Numbered from the stretch's first letter, positions 44,282 to 53,798 are shown. The stretch: DNA of 64,000 nt from JAOUJD01 sp963841815 (GCA_963841815.1 CAWJEE010000010.1:186001-250000); one strand, 5' to 3'. A program made the numbers and translations. The notes: generated from the letters alone by a model not told the origin.

Positions 44282-45801
44282 TCACTTGTTGACGGGCATC
44301 GTGAACTCGGGGCCTTTGCTCGACGCCGCGTCCGGCCAGCGTTGCATCACCGACTTGTAGCGCGTGTAGAAGCGCACGGCCTCCTCGCCATAGGCGTGGT
44401 GGTCGCCGAACAGCGACCGCTTCCAGCCGCCGAACGAGTGGAAGGCCATCGGCACCGGGATCGGCACGTTGATGCCGACCATGCCGACCTTCACGCGGCG
44501 CGCGAACTCGCGCGCCGTGCCGCCGTCGGTCGTGTAGCACGCGACGCCGTTGCCGAACTCGTGGCTGTTGACCAGGTCGAGCGCGGCGGCGAAGTCCGGG
44601 ACGCGCACGACGGTCAGCACCGGTCCGAAGATCTCCTCGCGGTAGATCGACATGTCCGGCTTGCGCGTGATCGAACAGCGTCGCGCCGAGGTAGAAGCCC
44701 TTGTCGCGGCCGGGCACGCTGTGGCGACGGCCGTCGCACACCAGCTTCGCACCGCTCGCGATGCCCTGCTCGATGTAGCCGAGGATCTTCTGGCGGTGCG
44801 TTTCGGTCACGACCGGGCCCATGTCGGCGTCCGGTTCCATGCCGTCCTTGATGCGCAGCTTCTTGACGCGCTCGGCGATCTTCGCGACGAGGTCGTCCGC
44901 CGACGTGGCCGACCGCCACCGCCACGGAGATCGCCATGCAGCGCTCGCCGGCGGAGCCGTAGCCGGCGCCGACCAGCGCGTCGGCCGCCTGGTCGAGATC
45001 GGCATCCGGCATCACGACCATGTGGTTCTTCGCCCCGCCGAGCGCCTGCACGCGCTTGCCGTACCGCGTGCCCTCGTTGTGGATGTACTCGGCGATCGGC
45101 GTGGAACCGACAAAGCTGACGGCGGCGATGTCCTTGTGCTGCAGGATCGCGTCGACCGCGGCCTTGTCGCCCTGCACGACGTTGAACGCCCCATCCGGCA
45201 GGCCCGCCTGCTTCAGCAGCTCGGCCATCAGCAGGCTCGCCGACGGGTCGCGTTCGGACGGCTTCAGGATGAAGGTGTTTCCGCACACGAGCGCGAGCGG
45301 GAACATCCACATCGGCACCATCACCGGGAAATTGAACGGCGTGATGCCGGCGACGACGCCGAGCGGCTGGCGCAGCGAGAAGTTGTCGATGCCGCCGCCG
45401 ATGTTGTCGGAGAACTGGCTCTTCAGCAGCTGCGGCGCGCCGCAGGCGAACTCGACGACCTCCAGCCCGCGCTGCACCTCGCCCCGGGCGTCGGTGAGCA
45501 CCTTGCCGTGCTCGCGCGTGATGATCCGCGCGAGGTCGTCGTGGTGACGGTCCAGCAGTTCCTTGAAGCGGAACATCACGCGCGCGCGGTTCAGCGAGGA
45601 GGTTTCGCTCCAGGCGGGGAAGGCCGCGAGGGCCGCGCGCACCGCGGCGTCGACCACCGGTGCGCCGCCGAGCTGCACCAGGCCGCTGACTTCGCCAGTG
45701 GCCGGGTTGAACACCTCGCTCGTGCGGTCTGCCGCGCCGGCATGCCGCGCGCCGCCGATCCAGTGCCCGATCTGCGCAATCCCCGCTTCCTGCTTGCCCA
45801 T
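44282..45801 (-). CDS. mmsA: Methylmalonate-semialdehyde dehydrogenase (acylating), two frameshifts
   Basis: CoA-acylating aldehyde dehydrogenase that converts (methyl)malonate semialdehyde to propionyl- or acetyl-CoA. Motifs: EVFNPATGEVSG, ITPFNFPVMVPMWMFPLALV, FILKPSERDPSASLLMAELL, AVSFVGSTPIAEYIH, GAKNHMVVMPDADLDQAAD and AGYGSAGERCMAISV with the catalytic Cys. The frame then shifts at 44907-44910 (resuming TSADDLVAKIAERV) and at about 44663-44668 (resuming KPDMSIYREEIFGPVL), and ends KGPEFTMPVNK. One extra base at each restores 505 residues. All catalytic parts survive, so sequence error is likely. It is 40 bp after the aminotransferase, a beta-alanine/valine route. Confidence 0.9.
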
Positions 45802-45841
45802 GGCGTCTCCTGCCTGTCCGGTTGCTTCCCTGCCGGCGGCC

Positions 45842-47191
45842 CTATTCGACCGTCTTCAGCGCGTCGCGCAGCATCGACACCAGCTGGTCGACGTGCGACT
45901 TCTCGATGATCAGCGGCGGGCTCAGCGCGAAGATGTCGCCGGTGGTGCGCACCAGCAGGCCCATCTCGAAGCACTTCACGAAGGCCTCGTAGGCCCGCTT
46001 GCCAGGCGCCCCGGCGCGCGGCTCCAGTTCGATGCCGGCCACCAGGCCGAGGTTGCGCACGTCGATCACGTGCCGCGCGTCGCGCAGGCTGTGGACGGCG
46101 TCCTCGAAGTACGGCGCCATCGCCGCCGCGTGCGCGAAGGTCTGCTCGTCCTTGTAGAGCTTCTGCGTGGCGATGACCGCGGCCGCCGCCATCGGGTGGC
46201 CCGAGTACGTGTACCCGTGCATGAACTCGATGCCGCCGACCGGGGTGGCCTCGATGACGGCGTCGTGGATGCGGTTGTCGACGATCACCGCGCCCATCGG
46301 GATCGCCGCGTTGTTGATCGCCTTGGCGACCGTCATCATGTCCGGCCGCACCTTGAAGAAGTCCGCCGCAAACGGCGTTCCGAGGCGCCCGAAACCGGTG
46401 ATCACCTCGTCGAAGATCAGCAGGATGCCGTGCTTCGTGCAGATCTCGCGCAACCGCTCGAGGTAGCCCTTCGGCGGCAGCAGCACGCCGGTGGAGCCGG
46501 CGACCGGCTCCACGATCACCGCCGCGATGTTGCTCGCGTCGTGCAGCGTCACCAGGCGCTCGAGTTCGTCCGCGAACTCGGCGCCGTGGGCCGGCATCCC
46601 GCGCGAGTGCGCATTGCGCGCCATGTCGTGCGTGGAACGCAGGTGATCGACGATCGCCATCAGCTGCGGGAAGGTCTTGCGGTTGCCGGGAATGCCGCCC
46701 ACCGCGGTGCCGCCGAAGTTGACGCCGTGATAGCCCCGTTCGCGCCCGATGATCAGGCGCCGGCTCGGTTCGCCGCGCGCGCGGTGATATGCGAGCGCGA
46801 TCTTCATCGCCGTGTCGACCGACTCGGAACCGCTGTTCGTGAAGAACACGCGGTCCATGCCCTCGGGCGTGACCTGCGCGACCGCGGTGGCCGCCTCGAA
46901 CACGAGCGGGTGCCCCATCTGGAACGTCGGCGCGAAGTCCATCGTCGCCGCCTGCCGCTGGATCGCCTCGACGATCGGCGCGCGGCAGTGCCCGGCGTTG
47001 ACGCACCACAGGCCGGCCGTTCCGTCGAGGATGCTTCGCCCTTCCGGCGTCGTGTAGTGCATGTCCTTCGCGCCGGCGAGCAGGCGCGGCGCCTGCTTGA
47101 ACTGCCGGTTCGCCGTGAACGGCATCCAGAAGTGCTCGAGTGCGAGCGCGTCGGCGGAGACGGAGTGCGTCGTCGGGTTTTCGAGCTTCAT
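45842..47191 (-). CDS. Omega-amino acid--pyruvate aminotransferase (beta-alanine type)
   Basis: Class III PLP aminotransferase, 449 residues. Features: ALEHFWMPFTANRQFK near the N-terminus, typical of beta-alanine--pyruvate transaminase, FFTNSGSESVDTAMKIALAY, RGYHGVNFGGTAVGGIPGN, ILLIFDEVITGFGRLG (PLP-Asp) and the PLP Lys in MTVAKAINNAAIPMGAVIV. With mmsA it would convert beta-alanine or related amines to malonate semialdehyde and then acetyl-CoA (BauA/BauC-like). The amine donor is not certain. Confidence 0.93.
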   Translation of the reverse strand: MKLENPTTHSVSADALALEHFWMPFTANRQFKQAPRLLAGAKDMHYTTPEGRSILDGTAGLWCVNAGHCRAPIVEAIQRQAATMDFAPTFQMGHPLVFEAATAVAQVTPEGMDRVFFTNSGSESVDTAMKIALAYHRARGEPSRRLIIGRERGYHGVNFGGTAVGGIPGNRKTFPQLMAIVDHLRSTHDMARNAHSRGMPAHGAEFADELERLVTLHDASNIAAVIVEPVAGSTGVLLPPKGYLERLREICTKHGILLIFDEVITGFGRLGTPFAADFFKVRPDMMTVAKAINNAAIPMGAVIVDNRIHDAVIEATPVGGIEFMHGYTYSGHPMAAAAVIATQKLYKDEQTFAHAAAMAPYFEDAVHSLRDARHVIDVRNLGLVAGIELEPRAGAPGKRAYEAFVKCFEMGLLVRTTGDIFALSPPLIIEKSHVDQLVSMLRDALKTVE

Positions 47192-47218
47192 GGGTGAGAT
47201 CCTTTGCGAACGGCCGGA

Positions 47219-47779
47219 TCAGGACGCCAGCCGGAAGGAAGTGAAGAAGGTGTCGAGCACCTCGGGCGGAATCTCGCCCTCGGCGCCCAACGCGACGACC
47301 TGAAAGAGCCGATCATCGACGATGAAGAACCGCGCGGCAAGCCGCGACTTGCGGCCGTCCGGTCCCGGCCGGCCCACCGCTTCGACCGCCTCGGAAGCGA
47401 GCAGCCTGCGAGTGCCGTTCGGCGGCAGCGCCAGCGACGGCGACGTGCTCGTGGTCACCGTCCCGCCGATGTTCCGTAGAAGTCCGTCCCGAAAATATGC
47501 GATCGCCTGCGCGCGCCCGGCGGGTTCCGCGGACAGGGCCGCCGGCAGGCGCGCCACGCCCACGGCGAACATGGTGGCTCCGACGCCGGTCGACCACATG
47601 GTCACCGACACTGGCTGGCCGCCGACGTCGAGGTCACGCGTCACGCTTTGCGACCGACCGGGAAGCGCCGCGACCGCGCCGTCGTCGACCCGGACTTCGC
47701 GCCACTCGAAGCGCTGGCTGCACGCGAGGGTCAGCAGCGCCAATGCGGCGACGAAGGCCGAACGCCACCTGTGCGTCAT
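47219..47779 (-). CDS. Hypothetical lipoprotein
   Basis: A 186-residue protein with a lipoprotein signal (AALALLTLACSQ, lipobox LTLAC). The mature part is beta-rich with ALPGRSQSVTRDLDVGGQPV and ends with the helix VLDTFFTSFRLAS. It resembles small envelope proteins of unknown function. It lies 27 bp upstream of the aminotransferase on the same strand, so it may lead that operon. Confidence 0.7.
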   Translation of the reverse strand: MTHRWRSAFVAALALLTLACSQRFEWREVRVDDGAVAALPGRSQSVTRDLDVGGQPVSVTMWSTGVGATMFAVGVARLPAALSAEPAGRAQAIAYFRDGLLRNIGGTVTTSTSPSLALPPNGTRRLLASEAVEAVGRPGPDGRKSRLAARFFIVDDRLFQVVALGAEGEIPPEVLDTFFTSFRLAS

Positions 47780-47920
47780 GTCCGGGAGTTGTCAGGGATG
47801 CCGCGGATGCGGCTGTCGCCCAGTATATCGACGCGCGCCCGCGCTCCCTGCGCCCGGCGTCCGGTCGCCGCCGCTGGGCGCGAGCCTAGAATTGACGCAT
47901 CCCACTCAGGCACCCCGACC

Positions 47921-48256
47921 ATGGCACTCGTTGTTTTCCGTTCCAAGGCTGCCGGCGAAATCTTCATGTTCGCGGAGAGCGCCCGTCGCATCTTCGAGAT
48001 CATCGGCCGCCAGGACTCGCCGCGCGGCGTCATCACCGCCGAACAGGTTCCCGAAGCGCTCCAGAAGCTCGTCGACGCCGTCGAAGAGGAAAAGGCGCAG
48101 CTCAAGGCCGCTCGGGAAGACGCCGAGGTCCAGGACAAGCAGGGCGACGGAACCGTGCAGCCGCGGCCGATCACGCTGGGGCAGCGCGCGTTTCCGTTGG
48201 TCGACATGCTGAGAGAAGCGCAGAAGAAGAAGGTCGACGTGACCTGGGGCATCTGA
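47921..48256 (+). CDS. DUF1840 family protein
   Basis: A 111-residue cytoplasmic protein starting MALVVFRSKAAGEIFMFAES and RRIFEIIGRQDSPRGVITAEQ, then a charged helix (EEEKAQLKAAREDAEVQDKQ) and ending in VDMLREAQKKKVDVTWGI. This is the DUF1840 pattern, widespread in betaproteobacteria; function unknown. It is separated from creB by the palindromic element 48289-48479. Confidence 0.88.
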   Translation: MALVVFRSKAAGEIFMFAESARRIFEIIGRQDSPRGVITAEQVPEALQKLVDAVEEEKAQLKAAREDAEVQDKQGDGTVQPRPITLGQRAFPLVDMLREAQKKKVDVTWGI

Positions 48257-48288
48257 CCCACGGCAAGCCTCGCCCCGCCGTAGCGCGC

Positions 48289-48479
48289 GAGGACGACAGG
48301 CCCGCGAGCGCGGCCTTCGAAGGCGCCGAGCAGCGCAGCCGCGGCGGGGTCGTGCCGGCCCGCCTGTTTGAGCGACCGCAGGGAGCGAGTTTGCGGGACG
48401 GCCCGCCGTGGCGAGCAGCGGAGGGAAGTCGGCGCAGCCGACCGCCTTCGAAGGCCGCGCTCGCGGGCCTGTCGTCCTC
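48289..48479. repeat. 191-bp palindromic element with 37-bp perfect inverted repeats
   Basis: Bases 48289-48325 and 48443-48479 are exact reverse complements (37 bp), enclosing a 117-bp centre with GTTTGAGCGACCGC and GAGCGAGTTTGCGG segments. It fills the space between the DUF1840 gene and creB, ending 34 bp before the creB ATG. There is no coding frame of interest inside. It is probably a non-autonomous mobile or REP-like element and must lie in or near the creB promoter. Confidence 0.8.
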
Positions 48480-48513
48480 TTGGTAGGTGGCTTCTATAAC
48501 ATCCGCCTGCACA

Positions 48514-49212
48514 ATGTCCCGCCCGCGCATCCTTGTCGTCGAAGACGAACCGGCCATCGCCGACACCATCGTCTACGCCCTGTCGACCGAGGGCTTCGAG
48601 CCGCACTGGTGCGCGACCGGCGGCGCAGCACTCGAAGCCGCGCGCTCCCAGCCGTGCGCGCTGGCGGTGCTGGACGTCGGCCTGCCCGACATCAACGGCT
48701 TCGAACTGTTCAAGCAGCTGCAGCTGGTCGACCGCGGCCTGCCGGCGATCTTCCTGACGGCCCGCTCGAGCGAGATCGACCGCGTGGTCGGGCTCGAACT
48801 CGGCGCCGACGACTACATCGCCAAGCCGTTCTCCCCGCGCGAACTCGCCGCGCGCGTGCGCACCGTGCTGCGGCGGGTTCAGCGCCCGGCGGCGGGCCCC
48901 GCGTCGCCGACCGCAGCGGGACCGTTCGAGGTCGACGACGAGCGCAAGCTGATCCGTTTCCGCGGTCGCGCGCTCGACCTGTCGCGCACCGAGTACCGCC
49001 TGCTCAAGGTGCTGGTCGAGCGGCCGGGCCGCGTCTTCTCGCGAGACGAGTTGATGGAGCGCGCCTGGGACGATCCAGCATCCGCCTTCGACCGCACGGT
49101 GGACGCGCACGTGAAGACCCTGCGCGCCAAGTTGCGCGACGTGGCGCCGGACGAGGACCCGATCGTGACGCACCGCGGCCTCGGGTATTCGCTGAGCGAG
49201 CAACTGCAGTGA
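48514..49212 (+). CDS. creB: Response regulator, CreB-like (OmpR family)
   Basis: A 232-residue OmpR/PhoB-type regulator. The receiver domain has VVEDEP (acidic pocket), phosphoacceptor Asp54 in VLDVGLPDINGFELF, FLTARSSEIDRVVGLELGAD (Thr/Ser switch) and the Lys in DDYIAKPFSPREL. The C-terminal winged helix contains LDLSRTEYRLLKVLVERPGR, SRDELMERAWDD, AFDRTVDAHVKTLRAKLRD and THRGLGYSL. VGLPDINGFELF and KPFSPREL are close to E. coli CreB, but in the dedicated sortase systems of proteobacteria the regulator is of the same type. It precedes the kinase and the exosortase operon. Confidence 0.9.
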   Translation: MSRPRILVVEDEPAIADTIVYALSTEGFEPHWCATGGAALEAARSQPCALAVLDVGLPDINGFELFKQLQLVDRGLPAIFLTARSSEIDRVVGLELGADDYIAKPFSPRELAARVRTVLRRVQRPAAGPASPTAAGPFEVDDERKLIRFRGRALDLSRTEYRLLKVLVERPGRVFSRDELMERAWDDPASAFDRTVDAHVKTLRAKLRDVAPDEDPIVTHRGLGYSLSEQLQ

Positions 49213-49234
49213 GCGACGCGCCGCCCGCGACGAC

Positions 49235-49340
49235 ATGAGCGCCGCACGGCCGCTCCGAAGGCGCTCGCTCCCCCTCGGGGGGACGGCGCGCAGCGCCAAG
49301 GGGGCACGATGAGCGCGCACGGCCGCTCCGAAGCGCTCAT
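49235..49340. repeat. Repeat pair and CG-rich hairpin between creB and creC
   Basis: Two near-identical copies of about 32 nt, at 49235-49266 and 49309-49340, both running ATGAGCGC...CACGGCCGCTCCGAAG...GCGCTC, flank a hairpin-forming CTCCCCCTCGGGGGG segment. It resembles REP-like sequences common in Burkholderiales. No coding frame is likely here. Confidence 0.6.
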
Positions 49341-49370
49341 CCCGCAGCGCGCAGCGCGGCGGGTAGCCCT

Positions 49371-50798
49371 GTGAGCCGCCGTTCGCGGCTGTTCGCCGCC
49401 ATCGTCGCGCTGTACGTCGCGGCGGTTGTGCTGCTGCTCTACCGCGTCAGCCTCGACATCGATCCGCGCTATCGCGAATCGGCCGAGGAGTCGCTCGTCG
49501 ACACGGCCAACCTCCTCGCGACCCTGCTCGAGAGGCAGGCCTACGCGGGCGTAATCCAGACCGAGGAACTCGAGCGCACGCTGGAACACGTCGGCAAGCG
49601 GCCGCTCGACGCCCGGATTTTCCAGATCCAGAAGAACGCGGTCGTGCTGCACGTCTACGTCACCGACAGCCAGGGCACGGTGCTGTACGACTCGGCCGGT
49701 CGCGACGCCGGCAAGGATTACCGCGGCTGGCGCGACGTCAGCCTGACGCTGGCCGGCCAATACGGCGCCCGCACGACGCTCGCGGACCCGGACGATCCAT
49801 CGTCCGCGGTGATGTACGTCGGCGCCGCCATCCGCGAGCGGGCGAGCCCCGACTCGGAGGACGCGATCGTGGGCATGGTCAGCGTCGGGAAGCCCGTGGC
49901 CGCGTTCTCGCCCTTCATCACGAACGCGCGGCAGAAGCTATTCATCGCCGGCGGCATCGCGGTGGCGTCCTTCGCGCTCCTGCTGCTGATCGTCACGGTC
50001 TGGCTGGTGCGCCCGTTCGGCCTGGTGACCGACCTGTGGCGCGTCGTGCGTTCGCGCCAGGGAGGCGTTGGCCGGGTGCTGAATCCGTTCCGCGTCGCCT
50101 TCAACGACATGCGCGACGCGCTGGCCGGGCGGAGTTACGTCGACGAGTACGTCGCGACCCTGACGCACGAGATCAAGAGCCCGCTGGCGGCGATCCGCGG
50201 GGCGGCCGAACTGCTGCGCGAGCCGGTGCCCGAGGACGCGCGCATCCGCTTCACCCGCAACATCGAGGAACAGGTGGCGCGCGCACAGGACCTGGTCGAC
50301 CGCATGCTCGAGTTGTCCAGCCTGGAGCGGCGCGGCGTTCTGGGCCAGCGCGAGCCGGTGCCGGTGGCGTCGATCGCCGACGCCGTGCGCAACGAGCTGT
50401 CCACGGTCGCGGCGCAACGCGGTGTCGAACTGTTCATCGACGCCGATCCGTCGCTCGTCGCACGCGGCGATCCATTCCTGCTGCAGCGCGCGCTGTCGAA
50501 CCTGGTCCTGAACGCGATCGACTTCGCGCCGCGCGAGTCGGCCGTCACGGTCGATGCCAACGCCGTGCGCGGACGCGTCGACATCACCGTGCGCGACCGC
50601 GGCCCTGGAATCCCGGACTACGCAACGGCCCGCCTCTTCGAGAAGTTCTATTCGACGCCGCGCCCCGGCGGGCGCAAGGGCACCGGCCTGGGACTCGCGT
50701 TCGTGCGCGAGGTCGCGCAACTGCACGGCGGCAGCGCGCGCCTGGTGAACCATCCCGAAGGCGGCGCCATCGCCACGCTGTCGATCCCGCGCGCCTGA
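49371..50798 (+). CDS. creC: Sensor histidine kinase, CreC-like
   Basis: A 475-residue membrane kinase, GTG start. Helix 1 is at about residues 8-28, a periplasmic sensor domain at about 30-180 (YRESAEESLVDTANLLATLL, HVYVTDSQGTVLYDSAGRDA, AAIRERASPDSEDAIVGMVS) and helix 2 at about 182-205. HAMP-like and HisKA parts follow, with phosphoacceptor His in TLTHEIKSPLAAIRGAAELL (about residue 266), then HATPase N box NLVLNAIDFA, G boxes RDRGPGIPDYA and KGTGLGLAFVREVAQLHGG. The sensor domain matches the CreC layout. It ends 162 bp before the VIT-like gene; no CreD-type gene follows. Confidence 0.92.
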   Translation: MSRRSRLFAAIVALYVAAVVLLLYRVSLDIDPRYRESAEESLVDTANLLATLLERQAYAGVIQTEELERTLEHVGKRPLDARIFQIQKNAVVLHVYVTDSQGTVLYDSAGRDAGKDYRGWRDVSLTLAGQYGARTTLADPDDPSSAVMYVGAAIRERASPDSEDAIVGMVSVGKPVAAFSPFITNARQKLFIAGGIAVASFALLLLIVTVWLVRPFGLVTDLWRVVRSRQGGVGRVLNPFRVAFNDMRDALAGRSYVDEYVATLTHEIKSPLAAIRGAAELLREPVPEDARIRFTRNIEEQVARAQDLVDRMLELSSLERRGVLGQREPVPVASIADAVRNELSTVAAQRGVELFIDADPSLVARGDPFLLQRALSNLVLNAIDFAPRESAVTVDANAVRGRVDITVRDRGPGIPDYATARLFEKFYSTPRPGGRKGTGLGLAFVREVAQLHGGSARLVNHPEGGAIATLSIPRA

Positions 50799-50960
50799 GC
50801 GCCGTCGACGCCGGCCGACGCCGGCGTCCCCGGGGCAGTCGTCGAGCGCGCCCGCTTCACCGTTTCTTCACACTCGCTTCCCGCCCGGTTCGCCAAGGTT
50901 TCGAACGCGACGCCGATCGTGCGCTCCATCAGCCCGGCCACGGGCTTCCTGGAGAAAACG

Positions 50961-51770
50961 ATGACGCTGCTGCAACCGATGCTGGACGGCGCGCTGGCCG
51001 CCGCCGAACTGCTGGCCCTGCTGTTCGTGTCGCCCGCGGCAGCGCGCGAGCCCGCCGCGGTCGACGCTGCCGCGGCGCTCGAGCGGCCGGTGCAACTCCA
51101 CCGGCTGTCGACCGCGGTCGACATTCGCCTGCTCGGATCCCTGGCCGACGTGCGAGTCGCACAGGCGGTGCGCAATGTTTCGTCCACGACCGCCGACCTT
51201 GCGCCGCAGTTGCCGGCGATCGACGAGTACGTCGACGGACTGCGCATCGTGCACGGCACGCACGCGGTCGACCTCCTGCCAGTCGGCGGGGGCGACGACT
51301 TCCCGATCGCCGGGCACGCTCGCCTCTCGGAGGACGAGCGGATCGCCGACGCGTTCCGCCTCGCGCCGGGCGCCCGTGCGGTCATCGAATCGACGGTCGC
51401 CCAACCGCTGCTGCGCAGCGGGCGGAGCTACCGCGCGATGTTGCCGGTGCGGGTCGAGGCCGACGCGCCCCGGGCAATGCTGGTCGACGAGGACGACGGC
51501 GCCTTCCTGCTCATCGTCCCGCACCGTGCCGCTCCGCGCGGCACGCTAGTGCTTCGCCCGGCATCCAGCGAGCCCGAGACGCTCCAGCTGGGCGCGATCG
51601 ACACCCGCCACGCGATCCTAGTCCCGCTGCCGGGTCGCGCGCACCTCGACCGACTCGCGAATGGCGCGGTCGAGCTCGAACTGGCGGGCGACCGTGGGAC
51701 GTGGTGGTCCACGCTCGTCGCGGAACGCATCGACGAGCAGCCGGCGCTGCAGACCCGCAGAGCCGATTGA
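50961..51770 (+). CDS. Secreted VIT-like protein without VWA domain
   Basis: A 269-residue exported protein. ATG 50961 is preceded by GGAGA at 50951-50955 and gives MTLLQPMLDGALAAAELLAL...AAAREP, a signal-peptide-like start; upstream in-frame codons are unsupported. Residues about 40-150 (STAVDIRLLGSLADVRVAQA, VRNVSS, LPAIDEYVDGLRIVHGTH, RLAPGARAVIES) parallel the VIT domain of the next gene (VDVKVSGVIADVRVTQVYRN), so it looks like a shortened, diverged VIT paralog. The rest is beta-rich; no VWA, no membrane tail. The stop is 11 bp before the VIT-VWA gene. Function unknown; perhaps a partner or chaperone of the sorted protein. Confidence 0.7.
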   Translation: MTLLQPMLDGALAAAELLALLFVSPAAAREPAAVDAAAALERPVQLHRLSTAVDIRLLGSLADVRVAQAVRNVSSTTADLAPQLPAIDEYVDGLRIVHGTHAVDLLPVGGGDDFPIAGHARLSEDERIADAFRLAPGARAVIESTVAQPLLRSGRSYRAMLPVRVEADAPRAMLVDEDDGAFLLIVPHRAAPRGTLVLRPASSEPETLQLGAIDTRHAILVPLPGRAHLDRLANGAVELELAGDRGTWWSTLVAERIDEQPALQTRRAD

Positions 51771-51781
51771 AGGAAGACTCC

Positions 51782-53798
51782 ATGCCCGGAACACTGCTCC
51801 GTCGCGCGGCGTCGATCGCCGTGCTGGCCGGCTGCGCCCTGCTCTCCCCGCTCGCGGCGCAGGAGCGCCCGCGGGCGGACCTCACGAAGACGCTGTCGCC
51901 CTACTTCGTCGTCGACAAGGCCGAGCCCGGCGTCGACGCGCTGCCGCTGAAGGCCACGCGCGTCGACGTCAAGGTCAGCGGCGTGATCGCCGACGTCCGC
52001 GTCACGCAGGTTTACCGCAACGAAGGCAACACGCCGCTGGAAGCGCGCTACGTGTTCCCGGCGTCGACGCGCGCGGCCGTCTACGCGATGCGGATGCGCG
52101 TCGGCGAGCGGGCGGTGGACGCCGAGATCCGCGAGAAGCAGGCGGCCCGGCGCGAGTACGAGACGGCGAAGCGCGAAGGGAAGAACGCCTCGCTGCTCGA
52201 GCAGCAGCGGCCCAACGTCTTCTCGATGGCCATCGCGAACGTCATGCCGGGCGACGAGATCGCGGTCGACCTCTTCTACACCGAGAGCCTGGTGCCGACC
52301 GAAGGCACCTACCGCTTCGTGTTCCCCACGGTGGTCGGCCCGCGCTACAACGGCGCCGCCGGGCGCGAGAGTCACCAGGCCGAAGGCTGGGTCGCGCAGC
52401 CGACGTTGCGCGCAGGCGAGCCGGCGCCGCACACCCTGGCCGTGAAAGTCGAACTGAATGCGCCGCTGCCGGTGCAGTCCGCGGCCTCGCCGTCGCATCG
52501 GCTTGCGGTCGACGGTCTCGGCTCGCGCACGGCAAGGGCCGAACTGCCGGCCGCCGCCGAACACGGCAACCGCGACTTCGTGCTCGAGTACCGGCTGGCC
52601 GGGACAGGGATCGCCTCCGGCGTCGCTCGTGCACGAGGGGCGCGACGAGAGCTTCTTCCTTGCGATGATCGAGCCGCCGGCGCGCGTTGCCTCGAGTGCG
52701 ATCGTGCCGCGCGAGTACGTGTTCGTGCTCGACGTGTCCGGCTCGATGCACGGCTTTCCGGTGGAGACCGCGAAGACCTTGTTGCGCGGGCTGGTCGCGA
52801 ACCTGCGGCCCACCGACACCTTCAACATCATCCCGTTCGCCGGCGGCCACTCGCTGTTCGCGCCGCGCTCGGTGCCTGCCACGCGCGAGAACGTCGACGC
52901 GGCGGTGCGCTTCATCAACGGGCAGCGCGGCAGCGGGTCGACGGAACTGCTGGCGGCGCTGCGCGGCGCACTTGCCATGCCGAGCGACCAGGAGCGCGCG
53001 CGCAGCTTCGTCGTCATCACCGACGGCTACGTCACCATCGAGAAGGAGGCGATGGACCTGGTTCGCGCCAACCTCGGCCACGCCAACGTCTTCGCGTTCG
53101 GCATCGGCTCGTCGGTGAACCGCTTCCTGATCGAGGGTCTGGCGCGCGCAGGCCGCGGCGAGGCGTTCGTCGTGCTGAACGAGCGCGACGCCGCGATCGA
53201 AGCCGATCGCTTCCGCGCGTACATCGAATCGCCCGTGCTGACCAGGATCGCGGTGAGCTTTCGTGGTTTCGACGCCTACGACGTCGATCCGCCGCAGTTG
53301 CCCGACCTGTTCGCGCAGCGCCCGCTGGTGATCTCCGGCAAGTTCCGCGGCGCGGCGACGGGCGCGATCGAAGTGCGCGGCACCGCGTCGACCGGCACCT
53401 TCGTCCAGTCGGTCGACGTCGCGGGCGGTCGCCTGCCGGCGGCGGACACGAAGGCGCTCGGCGTGCTGTGGGCGCGCAGCCGGATCGCAACGCTGGGCGA
53501 CTACCAGAAGATCGCCCCGGACTCGGCGACGCAGAAGGAGATCACCGAGCTCGGGCTGAAGTACCGGCTGCTCACCGACTACACCTCGTTCATCGCGGTC
53601 GACAAGGTCGTCCGCAACGCCGGCGGCACGCAGGCCGGCGTCGACCAGCCGCAACCGCTGCCCGAGGGCGTCAGCGAACTCGCGCTCGGCGAGGTGCCCA
53701 GCACGCCCGAGCCCGAGTTCGTGTCGATGACGCTGCTGGCCGGCGGGCTCGCGTGGTGGCTGCGCCGCCGCCGCACGGGAGGACGCGATGCGCGCTGA
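51782..53798 (+). CDS. VIT-VWA domain surface protein with PEP-CTERM-like tail, one frameshift
   Basis: Probable substrate of the adjacent exosortase, 671 residues after repair. Signal peptide (about residues 1-26), VIT domain (about 55-185: VDVKVSGVIADVRVTQVYRN, YVFPASTRAAVYAMRMRVGE, ANVMPGDEIAVDLFYTE), then a VWA domain with MIDAS DVSGSMHG (about residues 316-323) and VITDGYVT. The C-terminus is TPEPEFVS, a hydrophobic helix (MTLLAGGLAWWL) and RRRRTGGRDAR: a PEP-CTERM-like tripartite signal. The frame shifts at about 52625; removing one base gives the family-typical IASGVLVHEGRDESFFLAM. AGGAAG lies upstream of the ATG. Confidence 0.88.

Noticed and set aside
50961..51770. CreD inner-membrane protein, by analogy with E. 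coli creABCD
   Set aside because: It is 269 residues with a signal peptide and no set of membrane helices; its sequence parallels the VIT domain.
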